This document shows, piece by piece, positions 7,986 through 16,486 of a stretch of 64,000 nt of DNA (positions within the stretch are counted from its first letter, which is position 1; each line of letters starts with the position of its first letter). Source of the DNA: Lactobacillus bombicola (lineage in GTDB: Bacteria > Bacillota > Bacilli > Lactobacillales > Lactobacillaceae); the NCBI RefSeq assembly GCF_900112665.1, contig NZ_FOMN01000009.1:1-64000 (forward strand), read 5' to 3'. Made by a program: the position numbers and the translations under genes. Below the pieces are notes generated by a model. It did no database searches, was not told where the DNA came from, and saw nothing but the letters and a program-made list of their open reading frames with translations.

Positions 7986-8870
7986 ATGAATGATCATAGA
8001 ACTAAGAGATATATTTATGTAACTGTTTTGAATGTAATTATAACGGCTAGTGAATTTTTAGGCGGTATAATCTCTGGCTCGCTATCGTTATTGTCGGATG
8101 CAGTTCACAACTTAAGTGATGTTGGTGCAATTAGCATTTCATTTATAGCTCATTTAATTAGTAAACGCCATAGTAATCAGTATAAGACATTTGGTTATGA
8201 GCGTGCAGAAACTTTAGCTGCATTCACTAACGGAATTATTTTAATTATTATCAGTATTGTCTTATTTATTGAAGCAATTGAGCGTTTTTGGCAGCCTAAT
8301 GAAATTAGTGGGCCAATTATGTTAGTAATAGCGATAATTGGGCTAGTGGCGAATGTGATTTCAATGTTAGTCATGCATCAAGCTGAACAAAATAATTTAA
8401 ATGCTCGTTCAACTTTTATTCATATGCTAAGCGATGCGCTCTCAAGCGTAGCAGTGGTAATTGGTGCAATATGTATTTATTTTTGGCATGTCAGTTGGCT
8501 TGATCCGGTAATGACTATCTTAGTGTCACTCTTTGTTTTACACGAGGCTTATAGCTTAACCAAGCAGGCAGCTAATATTTTGATGGAATCTAACCCAGAT
8601 ATTGACTTAGCTGAAATAAATAAAATTGTATTGTCTTTTCCTGAAATTAAAAATATGCATCATGTTCATGTTTGGCGTTATAGTGAGCGCTATATTATGT
8701 TAGATGCTCATGTTAATGTAGCTCCCGAATTGACAGTGGAAGAATTTGAACAATTGACACAGGTAATTAGTCAAAAGATGATAACTTTGGGTATCAACCA
8801 TATTAACTTTCAAGTTGAATGTGAACGGGGGAAGAATCATCGGCTGATCGAGACTAATCATGATTATTAA
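7986..8870 (+). CDS. czcD: Cation diffusion facilitator (Zn/Cd/Co efflux, CzcD-like)
   Basis: A 294-residue CDF transporter exporting divalent metals against protons. Six membrane helices are expected. Helix II carries LLSDAVHNLSDV and helix V HMLSDALSSV, which give the His/Asp metal-site residues (HxxxD and DxxxD). The C-terminal cytoplasmic domain, from about residue 200, is the usual metal-sensing ferredoxin-like fold (PEIKNMHHVHVW, LDAHVNV). The frame can be opened at a GTG at 7977, but GAGGTGA at 7974-7980 is best placed for the ATG at 7986, which was chosen. It lies close to the histidine-phosphatase gene and is followed at 15 bp by a tiny membrane protein. Confidence 0.92.
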   Translation: MNDHRTKRYIYVTVLNVIITASEFLGGIISGSLSLLSDAVHNLSDVGAISISFIAHLISKRHSNQYKTFGYERAETLAAFTNGIILIIISIVLFIEAIERFWQPNEISGPIMLVIAIIGLVANVISMLVMHQAEQNNLNARSTFIHMLSDALSSVAVVIGAICIYFWHVSWLDPVMTILVSLFVLHEAYSLTKQAANILMESNPDIDLAEINKIVLSFPEIKNMHHVHVWRYSERYIMLDAHVNVAPELTVEEFEQLTQVISQKMITLGINHINFQVECERGKNHRLIETNHDY

Positions 8871-8885
8871 GATATAGGAGAAAAA

Positions 8886-9068
8886 ATGAATTTTCAAGTT
8901 AATCTTTTTACAGCAATTATTGTTTTAATCGTTGGCTTATATGATATGGCCTATGCTTTTAATAGAAAACGCTACAAGCAAAATAAAGGTTATAATGCTT
9001 TTATGATTTTAGGGTTTATTTTTACAATTAGTGGCATTATTTTGTTAATTATGCATTGGGTGAAGTAA
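8886..9068 (+). CDS. Small two-helix membrane protein, unknown function
   Basis: 60 residues with two hydrophobic helices (about residues 7-25 and 38-57) joined by a basic loop (RKRYKQNKGY). A strong AGGAG site precedes the ATG. It lies 15 bp after the metal exporter gene and one base before the next gene, so it is co-transcribed with both. I do not recognise the family. Confidence 0.7.
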   Translation: MNFQVNLFTAIIVLIVGLYDMAYAFNRKRYKQNKGYNAFMILGFIFTISGIILLIMHWVK

Positions 9069-9069
9069 A

Positions 9070-9744
9070 ATGGTGAAATTGGTACTATTGCGTCACGGAG
9101 AAAGCATTGCTAATTTTACCAATACTTATACTGGATGGAACGATGTCGCCTTAACTACGAAAGGAAGAGAGCAGGCCAAAGCAGCAGGTCAGTTACTTAA
9201 GGAAATTGCTGATTTCAATCCTACTCATATTCATACTTCTATTTTAGTTCGAGCTATTGAAACAGCCAATATTGTCGCAGAAGCGGCCAATATTTTATAT
9301 TTACCGCTAACTAAGACATGGCACCTAAATGAACGACATTATGGCATTTTACGTGGAGTTAACAAAGACCTGTCACGACAAATTTATGGTGATAAGCAGG
9401 TTTTGAAGTGGCGTCGAGGTTTTTATTCAATTCCACCTGCTGGAAAAACACTTTATGATCGGCGCTATATTAATTGTGATATAAGACGTTTACCGCAAGC
9501 CGAAAGCCTCTACCAAACGCAACAACGTCTATTGCCGTACTATCAAACGGCAATTGTAAGTAAAATGCTTAAAGGTGAAGATCAACTAGTAGTAGCTCAT
9601 GGCTCTAGTTTACGAGCATTAATTAAAAAAATCGAACAAATAGATGATAATGAGATCGTAAAACTTGAAGTAGCTAATGCAGAACCCATTATTTATACCT
9701 TTGATGATTACTTACATATTTGTGATAAACAAATTTTAAACTAA
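9070..9744 (+). CDS. Divergent GpmA-type phosphoglycerate mutase-like protein
   Basis: 224 residues in the 2,3-bisphosphoglycerate-dependent mutase family. LLRHGES (residues 6-12), TGWNDVALTTKG, LNERHYGILRG, WRR and PPAG follow the GpmA order closely. Some otherwise near-invariant positions differ: the usual HGNSLR is HGSSLR, and the IPTGxPLVYE segment near the C-terminus is replaced by ANAEPIIYT. These changes suggest a paralogue with altered substrate or phosphatase activity and not the main glycolytic mutase. It starts one base after the small membrane protein gene. Confidence 0.8.
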   Translation: MVKLVLLRHGESIANFTNTYTGWNDVALTTKGREQAKAAGQLLKEIADFNPTHIHTSILVRAIETANIVAEAANILYLPLTKTWHLNERHYGILRGVNKDLSRQIYGDKQVLKWRRGFYSIPPAGKTLYDRRYINCDIRRLPQAESLYQTQQRLLPYYQTAIVSKMLKGEDQLVVAHGSSLRALIKKIEQIDDNEIVKLEVANAEPIIYTFDDYLHICDKQILN

Positions 9745-9846
9745 ATTTTTAATTGCTTTTTACTTATAATTAAGAATTAGCCAAATTTATGTTAAAATTT
9801 ACTACGATACTAAATAAATTTACATTCTTAGTTTGGAGTATAAGGT

Positions 9847-10782
9847 ATGCGTAAAATATTTTTATTACGAGGCGCACCTGGCTCCGGTAAATCTTCTTTC
9901 ATTTCACGCCATCATTTACAGCCATATGCGATCAGCCGCGACCAAATTCGCTTGTTGTTGGCTAATTTAACCTATTATTATGAAGAAGATACCGATTGCC
10001 TGCGTCAAGTTATTCCGCGCTCAGCAAATGAACAAACGGAAAAAGTGGTAGATTACCTCGTAGAAGAAAAAATGAAGCGTGGCGAAACCGTTATTGTTGA
10101 TAGTACTCATATTTCTGTTGAAACTATTGAGCATTATCAGCCGTGGCTTGAACGCTATCGCTATGAATTATTTGTGGTTGATTTAATGTATCACAAGAAT
10201 TTGCAAAATTTACTTAATCGTAATGAAATTCGTCGGCAATATGATTGGGTTAAGCCTGAGGTTGTGCGGGAAATGTATTTATCTTATCAAGATAATTTTG
10301 ACTTACCAGAATGGGCGCATGTAATCAATCCTAATCAAATGGCTAAAGTTTTGTCACAAAGGGAAAGTAATTTGGATCATTTTGCCCATGTAGTTGCCAT
10401 TCCTGATCAGATGGCTGAAGCAGACTTTCCCCATGTACATATTTCTAATTTTTATTTTTCATTTAATGATAAATTTACTGCAAAGTATGGTACATATCGT
10501 AACGTGGTAACAATTGGTAAAACAAAAGATGAAATTATTAATCAATTTCGTTTACCCTATTTTGTATTTAAGTTTCATCATAAGCACTTTTTAATTTCTG
10601 CTTATCCAATTAGAAATGAACTGCTAGATCCAATTAAAAAGGTCAAAGGTGTTTGGACTTATTCAACTGGTTTAGTAAATTTAGCTGACTTCGTTGCACC
10701 TTTCCCGTCAAGTAAGCCACAGCATGTTCATCAATTCAACTTAAGTAAATTGCAACCAGACCGACTATTGCATATTTGGTAA
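9847..10782 (+). CDS. T4 Pnkp-like P-loop kinase with unassigned C-terminal domain
   Basis: 311 residues. The N-terminal half is an AAA_33/T4 polynucleotide-kinase type domain: Walker A GAPGSGKSS (9-17), ISRDQIR near 32 (like the SRDDxR of T4 Pnkp), IVDSTH near 91 and an arginine-rich lid NEIRRQYDWVKPEVVREMY near 128. Such enzymes phosphorylate 5'-OH ends of nucleic acids or small substrates. The C-terminal 145 residues contain several His/Phe-rich segments (HVHISNFYFSF, KFHHKHF, HVHQFN) and lack the HAD phosphatase, calcineurin or ligase motifs fused to known Pnkp proteins. I do not recognise this part. GGAGT precedes the ATG; the gene stands alone with its own terminator. Confidence 0.75.
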   Translation: MRKIFLLRGAPGSGKSSFISRHHLQPYAISRDQIRLLLANLTYYYEEDTDCLRQVIPRSANEQTEKVVDYLVEEKMKRGETVIVDSTHISVETIEHYQPWLERYRYELFVVDLMYHKNLQNLLNRNEIRRQYDWVKPEVVREMYLSYQDNFDLPEWAHVINPNQMAKVLSQRESNLDHFAHVVAIPDQMAEADFPHVHISNFYFSFNDKFTAKYGTYRNVVTIGKTKDEIINQFRLPYFVFKFHHKHFLISAYPIRNELLDPIKKVKGVWTYSTGLVNLADFVAPFPSSKPQHVHQFNLSKLQPDRLLHIW

Positions 10783-10821
10783 AATTACGACGCAAGTAGG
10801 TCATTGTTGATAAAGAATTAG

Positions 10822-10858
10822 GATCTGATCCGATATTTAATCGGCATCAGGTCTTTTT
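10822..10858 (+). terminator. Intrinsic terminator of the kinase gene
   Basis: GATCTGATCCGAT (10822-10834) pairs with ATCGGCATCAGGTC with one bulged base, followed by T5. Confidence 0.75.
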
Positions 10859-10884
10859 AGTTTCAATTAAGTTGATTTTGGCCA

Positions 10885-10919
10885 CAAAAAAACTGTTAAT
10901 AGAATTTTCCATTAGCAGT
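10885..10919 (-). terminator. Intrinsic terminator of the minus-strand ABC operon
   Basis: On the minus strand ACTGCTAATGG pairs with CTATTAACAGT (plus 10892-10919, with two G-U pairs) and is followed by seven T residues. It lies 44 bp after the last gene of the operon. Confidence 0.75.
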
Positions 10920-10962
10920 ACTTAAACAGAAAGTTTAAAATAAATGTAGTAAAATTACTAGT

Positions 10963-11758
10963 TTAAAGGTTAATTAATTTTTTTTGATCAATATAAAACA
11001 TTACACCACAATAAATCATTAGTAGCAAAGTGACTATCATGGTTACTGGTAAACTAATATTGGTTGTAGGGGCGGTTTCATGTAAAAAGTCCGCTGGGGC
11101 ATAGCTAACTAGGTTAGGTAATTTGAAAAGATTATTAAAGAGTAATAAGACTATTTGTAATACTAAACCAGAACAAGCAGCTGCAAATTTATTTTTAACC
11201 CACAGGGATGTGACTGTGACAAAAACCGCAAATAAGCCACTCCAAAAAGCTGCAAAAATGATTGAAAGAATTGCATGTATAAATGGATGAGTATAGATGA
11301 GTATAGTAGAGGGAAACAAATAATGTATTAAAGTTGATTACTAAAATATTTTTATTTAATAGATTATCAGGCTTGATATTTGGCAAAATCATAAACCAAC
11401 TAAATAAATTAGCAGATAAAGCGAGTGCAGTTACAATGAAACCAGTAATAAAGGCAATTTTTATATAGTCGAATAGAACCTGTTTAATCGATTTTTGTAG
11501 TTTCCATTTATATAGTAAGCCGCTATCATAGTCTTCTTTAAGCATAATGCTGGCTGGTAGGCTACTAAAAATTGGTAATAAGATAAAGAAGACAATTGGA
11601 GCAAAATTAAAAGAATCAATTGAAAGCCAGCGTGTATAAGGTGAATCTTCGATTGGAATTTTTGTTAAGGTGACAAATTGTAAAAAACTAATTATTAAAG
11701 CAATGATAATAGCTAAGATTAGCCAGCGTTTAGCTAAGCGTGACCATAAAACGTTCAT
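10963..11758 (-). pseudogene. ABC-2 type permease, frameshifted by a 10-bp tandem duplication
   Basis: The N-terminal part is open from the ATG at 11758 to about 11300, with helices near residues 12-30 and 53-70, a DYDSGLLYKWK segment typical of ABC-2 permeases, and a third helix near 100-122. The frame then breaks, and the C-terminal helices continue in another frame down to 10963. The break falls on an exact 10-bp tandem repeat at 11286-11305. Removing one copy restores an uninterrupted 261-codon gene in which SLYYTH runs directly into PFIHAIL. As written, the protein would end early with a scrambled tail. It is the last gene of a five-gene transporter operon whose ATPase is broken in the same way. 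Confidence 0.85.
11286..11305. repeat. Exact 10-bp tandem duplication inside the permease gene
   Basis: GATGAGTATA occurs twice head to tail (11286-11295 and 11296-11305). Ten bases are not a multiple of three, so the duplication shifts the permease frame; removing one copy rejoins the two halves. Confidence 0.95.
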
Positions 11759-11770
11759 TTTTTCTCCTTT

Positions 11771-12292
11771 TTATTCTAAAAGTAACGAATATTTGACATA
11801 ATGCTTTTTTGTAGGCACTAAAAAGCTAATTCGCAGCTTTTTAGTGCGTTTATCATAGGAATTACGTGGAATTGAAAAATGTAGTGTAACTGGCTGCTTA
11901 GCATGAACAATTGCTGGATATGGTCCTACAAGATGGTTATTTCTGTCGTAGCACGTATCAACTGGGTTACTAAGGCCATATGGATTATTTAAATAAAAAT
12001 TTTCAATGTAATTAGCATAATTCTTTTTCATACCATAATTCGGAGTACCGGTTTGATGAAGTGAGAGTTGAACTCGCGCGCTTACTTCATTTTTAGACTT
12101 AATTAATTTTACTTGGTGAATAATGAAGTTAACATGATAGGCATGAACTACCTTTTTTTGTTGAAAAAATTTTTCTTCTGTTACCCCAGATTGCGTAAGA
12201 TTACTATTTACTTGCTGATAGCGTAAATAGCCGGCGATTATTAAGGTAAAAATTGCCAAAAATATTGACCATAGTATTTTTTTATTTTTCAT
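11771..12292 (-). CDS. Membrane-anchored extracytoplasmic protein of the ABC operon
   Basis: 173 residues with one N-terminal membrane helix (about 7-22) preceded by lysines, then a soluble outward-facing domain rich in beta strands. There is no lipobox cysteine and no cleavage motif that stands out. The family is not recognised. The gene overlaps the end of the ATPase gene by 11 bp and is followed by the permease at 12 bp, so it is an integral part of the transporter operon, possibly an accessory or immunity-type subunit. Unlike its two neighbours the frame is intact. Confidence 0.75.
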   Translation of the reverse strand: MKNKKILWSIFLAIFTLIIAGYLRYQQVNSNLTQSGVTEEKFFQQKKVVHAYHVNFIIHQVKLIKSKNEVSARVQLSLHQTGTPNYGMKKNYANYIENFYLNNPYGLSNPVDTCYDRNNHLVGPYPAIVHAKQPVTLHFSIPRNSYDKRTKKLRISFLVPTKKHYVKYSLLLE

Positions 12293-12940
12293 AATTAATG
12301 GTCCCTTCTTGCACAGATAATTCTTTAGTTGCTACTTGTTCAACAAAGTTAGAGTCATGAGTAGCAATGAGAAACGTTAGTCCATCATGTTGGTATTTAT
12401 GAATCAGCTTAACTAATTTAGCAATGCTTTCTTGATCCAAGGCATTAGTTGGCTCATCTAATACAATTAAGGGGTATTTTCCTAAAAGGGCCTGAGCAAT
12501 TCCTAATTTTTGTTTCATTCCTAAAGAAAATTTTTTAACTTTTTGCTTAGGAAACCTTGATAAATCAAAATAGTCAAGCAGATAGTTGATTTCTTCGATT
12601 TGAATATTTGAATCTAATTTAGCTAAAAGGAGTAAGTTTTGATAAGCAGTGAATTCTTCAATCAAACTTGGATTTTCAATTAAGATACCTGCTTTGACAG
12701 GATAGGGCTCTTCTGGTTTAACCAATTTACCATTAACCGTGATACTACCAGTAACTTTAATTAGCCCTAAAATAGCTTTTAAAATTAGTGTTTTACCTGA
12801 ACCATTGATTCCTTCTAATGTAGTAATACTATTTTGTCTAATGTAGTAATACTATTTTGTTCAATGCAGGCATTAATATCATGTAAAAGTGCTCTTTTTT
12901 TAACGACTTTCCCTACTTGTTTCAATTCAATAAAACTCAT
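12282..12940 (-). pseudogene. ABC transporter ATPase, frameshifted by a 23-bp tandem duplication
   Basis: Reading from the ATG at 12940, which has a good AAGGAGAAAT-type site, the first 30 or so codons are normal ABC ATPase sequence. The frame is then lost at an exact 23-bp tandem repeat (12814-12859). Removing one copy restores a 211-codon protein in which Walker A reads GINGSGKT, followed by FSLGMKQK (signature variant), LIVLDEPTNALD (Walker B) and ATHDSN (H-loop). In the present sequence the longest piece, from 12725, lacks Walker A and cannot be an active ATPase. The gene sits third in the operon, with two intact membrane protein genes upstream. Confidence 0.88.
12814..12859. repeat. Exact 23-bp tandem duplication inside the ATPase gene
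   Basis: Two identical 23-bp copies stand head to tail (12814-12836 and 12837-12859), each beginning TCTAATGTAG and ending CTATTTTG on the plus strand. The unit is not a multiple of three and lies just before the Walker A codons, so it abolishes the ATPase frame. Losing one copy restores it exactly. Confidence 0.95.
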
Positions 12941-12952
12941 TTGATTTCTCCT

Positions 12953-13657
12953 TTATTCAAAATTAGTATGGCGCTCAACCAATAAATAAATGAATGCTGT
13001 AATGATTGTAGTGATAACTAGTGAAATGATGTTGTTTTGATTAATTCTTAATAGCATTAAGCTATTTAAAGGGTTATTTTTCCATAAGGTGTAAACTGTA
13101 GCAATTAATAAAGTAATAGTAATAATTATGCCAAGTGGTGCATTAAAATGATTAATAATTGCTTGAAGTAGCAACAACCATAAAATTCCTAGCCAATTAA
13201 CTAGGCAATTTAATCCTAGAGTTTCTACTCCAGATAAATAATTAATTCGAAGCATTGGTAACTGTAATAAAAGCGTGCATAAAGTTTGAATGCTTTCAGT
13301 TATTAAGACATAAACGAGAGAAATTAATCCCAAGAGCTCGATATTGATCTTGGCGTAAGTTCTAGCGGAATATTGCAAACCTCTTAATTGAATTACTCTT
13401 GCATGCCATAGCTGGCGAAAACTGTTTAGCATAATTAACATAGGAATTATAAAATAAATAAACCAGTTAATCGGTAAATGTATTGTTATAAAATCTACTC
13501 CAGCAAAAAAGGATGTAAAAACAGAATAATGAGGATTGGTACTAAAAGGAATATTGGACAAAACAATTGCTAAACTGATTAAAATTAACCAGAATAATAA
13601 TCTTTGTTTAATTATTTGCCACAAGTATAGTAATTGATCCCAAAATAATTGCTTCAT
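12953..13657 (-). CDS. Integral membrane protein of the ABC operon (second gene)
   Basis: 234 residues with about six hydrophobic helices and a short N-terminal amphipathic stretch (MKQLFWDQLLYLW). A cytoplasmic segment rich in Arg and His, LNSFRQLWHARVIQLRG, follows the second helix, as often seen in ABC-2 type permeases. Specific family not recognised. It overlaps the upstream membrane protein gene by four bases (ATGA type) and ends 12 bp before the ATPase gene, so it should be a subunit of the same transporter. Confidence 0.75.
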   Translation of the reverse strand: MKQLFWDQLLYLWQIIKQRLLFWLILISLAIVLSNIPFSTNPHYSVFTSFFAGVDFITIHLPINWFIYFIIPMLIMLNSFRQLWHARVIQLRGLQYSARTYAKINIELLGLISLVYVLITESIQTLCTLLLQLPMLRINYLSGVETLGLNCLVNWLGILWLLLLQAIINHFNAPLGIIITITLLIATVYTLWKNNPLNSLMLLRINQNNIISLVITTIITAFIYLLVERHTNFE

Positions 13658-14337
13658 AAAAAATCCTTCTTTACGATAATCAGATTTAAAATAGCATCGG
13701 TTAAAAATAGTAAACCTAATAAAATTAAGCTTCTAGAAAAGATGATTGAACCAAAGTCGAGTGCTAAAAAATCATAGAATAATGATGCCTGATGATTTAT
13801 ATTTAAAATAAAACTTAGGCAGTTGATGGCAAATACTAGTAAAAATGTCAAAATTTTATTTTCAGTTAAATAAAAAAAGATTGCGCTGATAAAGCCAAAG
13901 ACTAGTATTACAATTTCAAAATAAACTATTCGAAGTAACAATTCAGCCCAAATTTTTAGAAAAATAGGGAAATAGCCACTTAAGAAAATAACGATCATAA
14001 TTGCTAAAAACCAAGTTGCTGTAATGATTATCGAATTGAAGATAATACGATAGACTATTTGTGCTAATAAAATATTTCTAGTCTGACATCGTAAAGTATC
14101 GCCTAGGCGTATTTTTAAAGTGGATAAGAGCACAAGGATAAATGTCGGAATTAAACCAAAAAAAATATTATATCGTAAGAAAATAAAGTTAATTAGGCTT
14201 AAAGCTGAATAATCACTTGCCTTTAAAAAAGACAGTGATGATAAAGCAAGTATCAAAGAGACAATTCCAGATAGAAAATAATTTTTTAAAAAAGCTCGAT
14301 TAAGATAATTTTGTTGCTGGTAAACTGTATGGTACAT
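13654..14337 (-). CDS. Integral membrane protein of the ABC operon (first gene)
   Basis: 227 residues with about six hydrophobic helices and a cytoplasmic TLKIRLGDTLRCQTRN segment between helices 2 and 3, a layout matching the next gene and ABC-2 permeases in general. Specific family not recognised. It is the first gene of the five-gene minus-strand operon (two membrane proteins, ATPase, anchored protein, permease). No regulator or peptide precursor gene is seen nearby that would reveal the substrate. Confidence 0.75.
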   Translation of the reverse strand: MYHTVYQQQNYLNRAFLKNYFLSGIVSLILALSSLSFLKASDYSALSLINFIFLRYNIFFGLIPTFILVLLSTLKIRLGDTLRCQTRNILLAQIVYRIIFNSIIITATWFLAIMIVIFLSGYFPIFLKIWAELLLRIVYFEIVILVFGFISAIFFYLTENKILTFLLVFAINCLSFILNINHQASLFYDFLALDFGSIIFSRSLILLGLLFLTDAILNLIIVKKDFL

Positions 14338-14403
14338 TATAGCTTCCTTTGATTTTTAATAACTAGGTCATAATTATAATATTCTAAGATAGCGCTTACT
14401 TAT

Positions 14404-14432
14404 ATTGTTAAACTATATACAAATATTGTCAA
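14404..14432 (-). promoter_or_regulatory. Candidate promoter of the minus-strand ABC operon
   Basis: On the minus strand a perfect TTGACA (plus 14427-14432) is followed by 17 bp and AACAAT (plus 14404-14409), a 4-of-6 match to the -10. A small inverted repeat GTCAA...TTGAC (14428-14445) overlaps the -35 and could be an operator. Confidence 0.45.
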
Positions 14433-14504
14433 TTGTGAATTTGACTAGGCGGCAAGTACTTACCGTTTATAATTAGTTACCTATCTAATTAGAATTATAG
14501 GTAA

Positions 14505-14556
14505 TATAAAAAGACTAACTTCAAATATTTGCAGAAGTTAGTCTTTTTATATTTTA
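14505..14556 (-). terminator. Terminator of pepC
   Basis: A perfect long stem (14505-14522 with 14534-14551; core AAAAAGACTAACTTC) with an 11-nt loop lies 20 bp after the pepC stop codon. Its A/T-rich ends supply the U-tract within the stem. Confidence 0.75.
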
Positions 14557-14572
14557 AATTACTTTAAAGTTT

Positions 14573-15919
14573 TTATTTAAAAGCTAAAGCACCCATTGGA
14601 TCCCATGGTAGGAGTTGAATAGGGTCTTTAGCACCATCGGCAAATTCAGCTTTCAAGTCATCTGATAAGAATTTCTTATTAATAACAGCTTGGTAAACAA
14701 AAGCATCAAACCAAGCATCGCTCATCACAAAGTAACCTTTAAAGCCGGGTTTTTCACCCCAAGAGTTTTCAATCTTCCATTTAGTTGGCTTACCTTCAAC
14801 AAGATCAACGCCCGTAATAACCATTGCGTGATCCATCATGCTTTCACCAGAATCAAGTTTATCAGCTTTTGACATGGATAAATCAATGTCAAATAATTCA
14901 TCGCGCTTGTAAATATTAGTATCGAGTAAGCCAAGTTGTCTTTCTGAATCCTTACCAACATTGGAACCAAACCAAACAACTTCGCCAGCCTGCAATTGCT
15001 TAATGATTAAATCTTTCATTTCAGCAATTTCTAAGTTTAAGTGACGTACTTGACGACCACCAACCACGTTACCTAAGTACTCAACTGAGAAGACTTTATG
15101 ATATGGTTTGTCAGCAGTTGGCGAATTGATAATTGAGACATGATCCTCAAGATTCATACCAACATACTTAGCGAAGAACTCTTTTGGAGTAATTCCAGCT
15201 TCGCGGTGGTAATTACCTTCATCATCTTTGTATTCAAAGTCAAATTTCTTTGGTGGCATTCCTAATGAAACTACCAGAACACGGAAGACATCGTTTAAGA
15301 ATTCATTCTTACGTGCCTCAACTTCATCTTCTGACTTACCTTCATTAATCATAGTGCGCAAAACTAGTCCATCTTTGCGTAAGAGCGTATTCAAGGTGTC
15401 ATTTAAAGCACTTGAATTGGTAGCATTGGCTGTTTCTGGATAAACTGATTTTGGTACGATACCATATTTTTCAATTAAACCGCATAGCATATCCCATTGA
15501 CCACCATCTTGTTGTGGGGTAGCAAATAAAAAGCTAACTTTGCGATCACCCAATGGTTGCTTAGCACTGGCAATCACATTTTCAAAGAACCAGTTTGATT
15601 TTTCAAATTTGTCCCAAAAGTTAGTATAGTTTTGGGATAATTCGAAGTCTTTAACTTTGTATTCCTTTTGTAGGGGATGACGCATCGTATTTAAAGCTGA
15701 GAACATCCAGCAGCGACCTGATTGCTTTTGGTCAGATGGTTTTCCCGTGTCAATTTCAATTGAAAAAGTTGGGTCTAAGTCGATTTTAGATTGTAAATTT
15801 TGACTAGCCTTATAGATACCATTTTGTTGGGCAGCTCGGCTAGCAATGTTGATACCGGCATGCTTAGCTAAATCAGATGTATAGTTGGCAATATTATCAT
15901 TGGTAATTTCTTTTGTCAT
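14573..15919 (-). CDS. pepC: Aminopeptidase C (bleomycin hydrolase family)
   Basis: 448 residues, the usual length for lactobacillus PepC, a cytoplasmic cysteine aminopeptidase of family C1B that forms a hexamer and trims peptides from casein or other protein sources. The catalytic cysteine is in SGRCWMFSALN (near residue 70), the histidine in MDHAMVITG and the asparagine in IENSWGEK. The C-terminal tail that blocks the active site in this family is present (ends MGALAFK). AAGGAGG precedes the ATG. Transcribed alone, from a region with a TATAAT hexamer. Confidence 0.96.
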   Translation of the reverse strand: MTKEITNDNIANYTSDLAKHAGINIASRAAQQNGIYKASQNLQSKIDLDPTFSIEIDTGKPSDQKQSGRCWMFSALNTMRHPLQKEYKVKDFELSQNYTNFWDKFEKSNWFFENVIASAKQPLGDRKVSFLFATPQQDGGQWDMLCGLIEKYGIVPKSVYPETANATNSSALNDTLNTLLRKDGLVLRTMINEGKSEDEVEARKNEFLNDVFRVLVVSLGMPPKKFDFEYKDDEGNYHREAGITPKEFFAKYVGMNLEDHVSIINSPTADKPYHKVFSVEYLGNVVGGRQVRHLNLEIAEMKDLIIKQLQAGEVVWFGSNVGKDSERQLGLLDTNIYKRDELFDIDLSMSKADKLDSGESMMDHAMVITGVDLVEGKPTKWKIENSWGEKPGFKGYFVMSDAWFDAFVYQAVINKKFLSDDLKAEFADGAKDPIQLLPWDPMGALAFK

Positions 15920-15978
15920 AAATATTATTCCTCCTTAAAATATTACTTTTATTTTAGCTTAATCAGCTTAAGTAGTCT

Positions 15979-15984
15979 ATTATA
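15979..15984 (-). promoter_or_regulatory. Candidate -10 element of pepC
   Basis: A perfect TATAAT on the minus strand lies 60 bp upstream of the pepC ATG. No good -35 stands 16-18 bp before it, so the assignment is tentative. Confidence 0.35.
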
Positions 15985-15998
15985 GAAAGCTAGCTTGA

Positions 15999-16298
15999 TT
16001 ATATACTATCAGGCTTATGGTACCAAATTTTGGCAAATTTAGGGTGCTGCTTAAAATAAGCAATTACTTGTGGGTCAAGTGGCCAAACAGCTGTGGCAGT
16101 TGTGGTAGCAATTTCAAAAATATTATGCATTTCATTAATAAAAAAAGCTTGTTCTGCTACTGGATTAAAAAAGAAGTGCTCCATAATCCAAACGTCTCTA
16201 TCTGACCGAGATACTTTATCCATGACCCAGTGACAGACAAGAATATCGTCATCATCATAAACTTTACAAAATTGGTGGGAATTATTTAAATTGAACAT
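15999..16298 (-). CDS. Small GNAT-like (YidJ-type) protein
   Basis: 99 residues. The C-terminal half (VWPLDPQVIAYFKQHPKF) follows the PLCPYVxAYxxxHPEY signature of the short YidJ-type acetyltransferase family, and the preceding FFNPVAEQAFFINEM could correspond to the cofactor-binding helix. However, the RGxGxA acetyl-CoA loop is not conserved, so activity is uncertain. AAAGGAAT precedes the ATG. The gene lies upstream of pepC on the same strand, with the pepC promoter region between them. Confidence 0.6.
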   Translation of the reverse strand: MFNLNNSHQFCKVYDDDDILVCHWVMDKVSRSDRDVWIMEHFFFNPVAEQAFFINEMHNIFEIATTTATAVWPLDPQVIAYFKQHPKFAKIWYHKPDSI

Positions 16299-16486
16299 CG
16301 TATTCCTTTCAGTATTAATAATTTGACCATTCTCTGTTTTACAAAAGTTGCTAATACCTGCAAAGTTTATAAATAACTTAATTGAACAAGCATTTTTAAG
16401 AGCTTTTACATATATAATAGTAGAATATTTTAAGTAAAATAGCTAATCTATTGTAAAATAGAGCTTATTAATTTAGAGGAGACAAA

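Noticed and set aside
12282-12725. A functional short ATPase starting at 12725
   Set aside because: It lacks Walker A; the true N-terminus lies upstream in another frame created by the 23-bp duplication.
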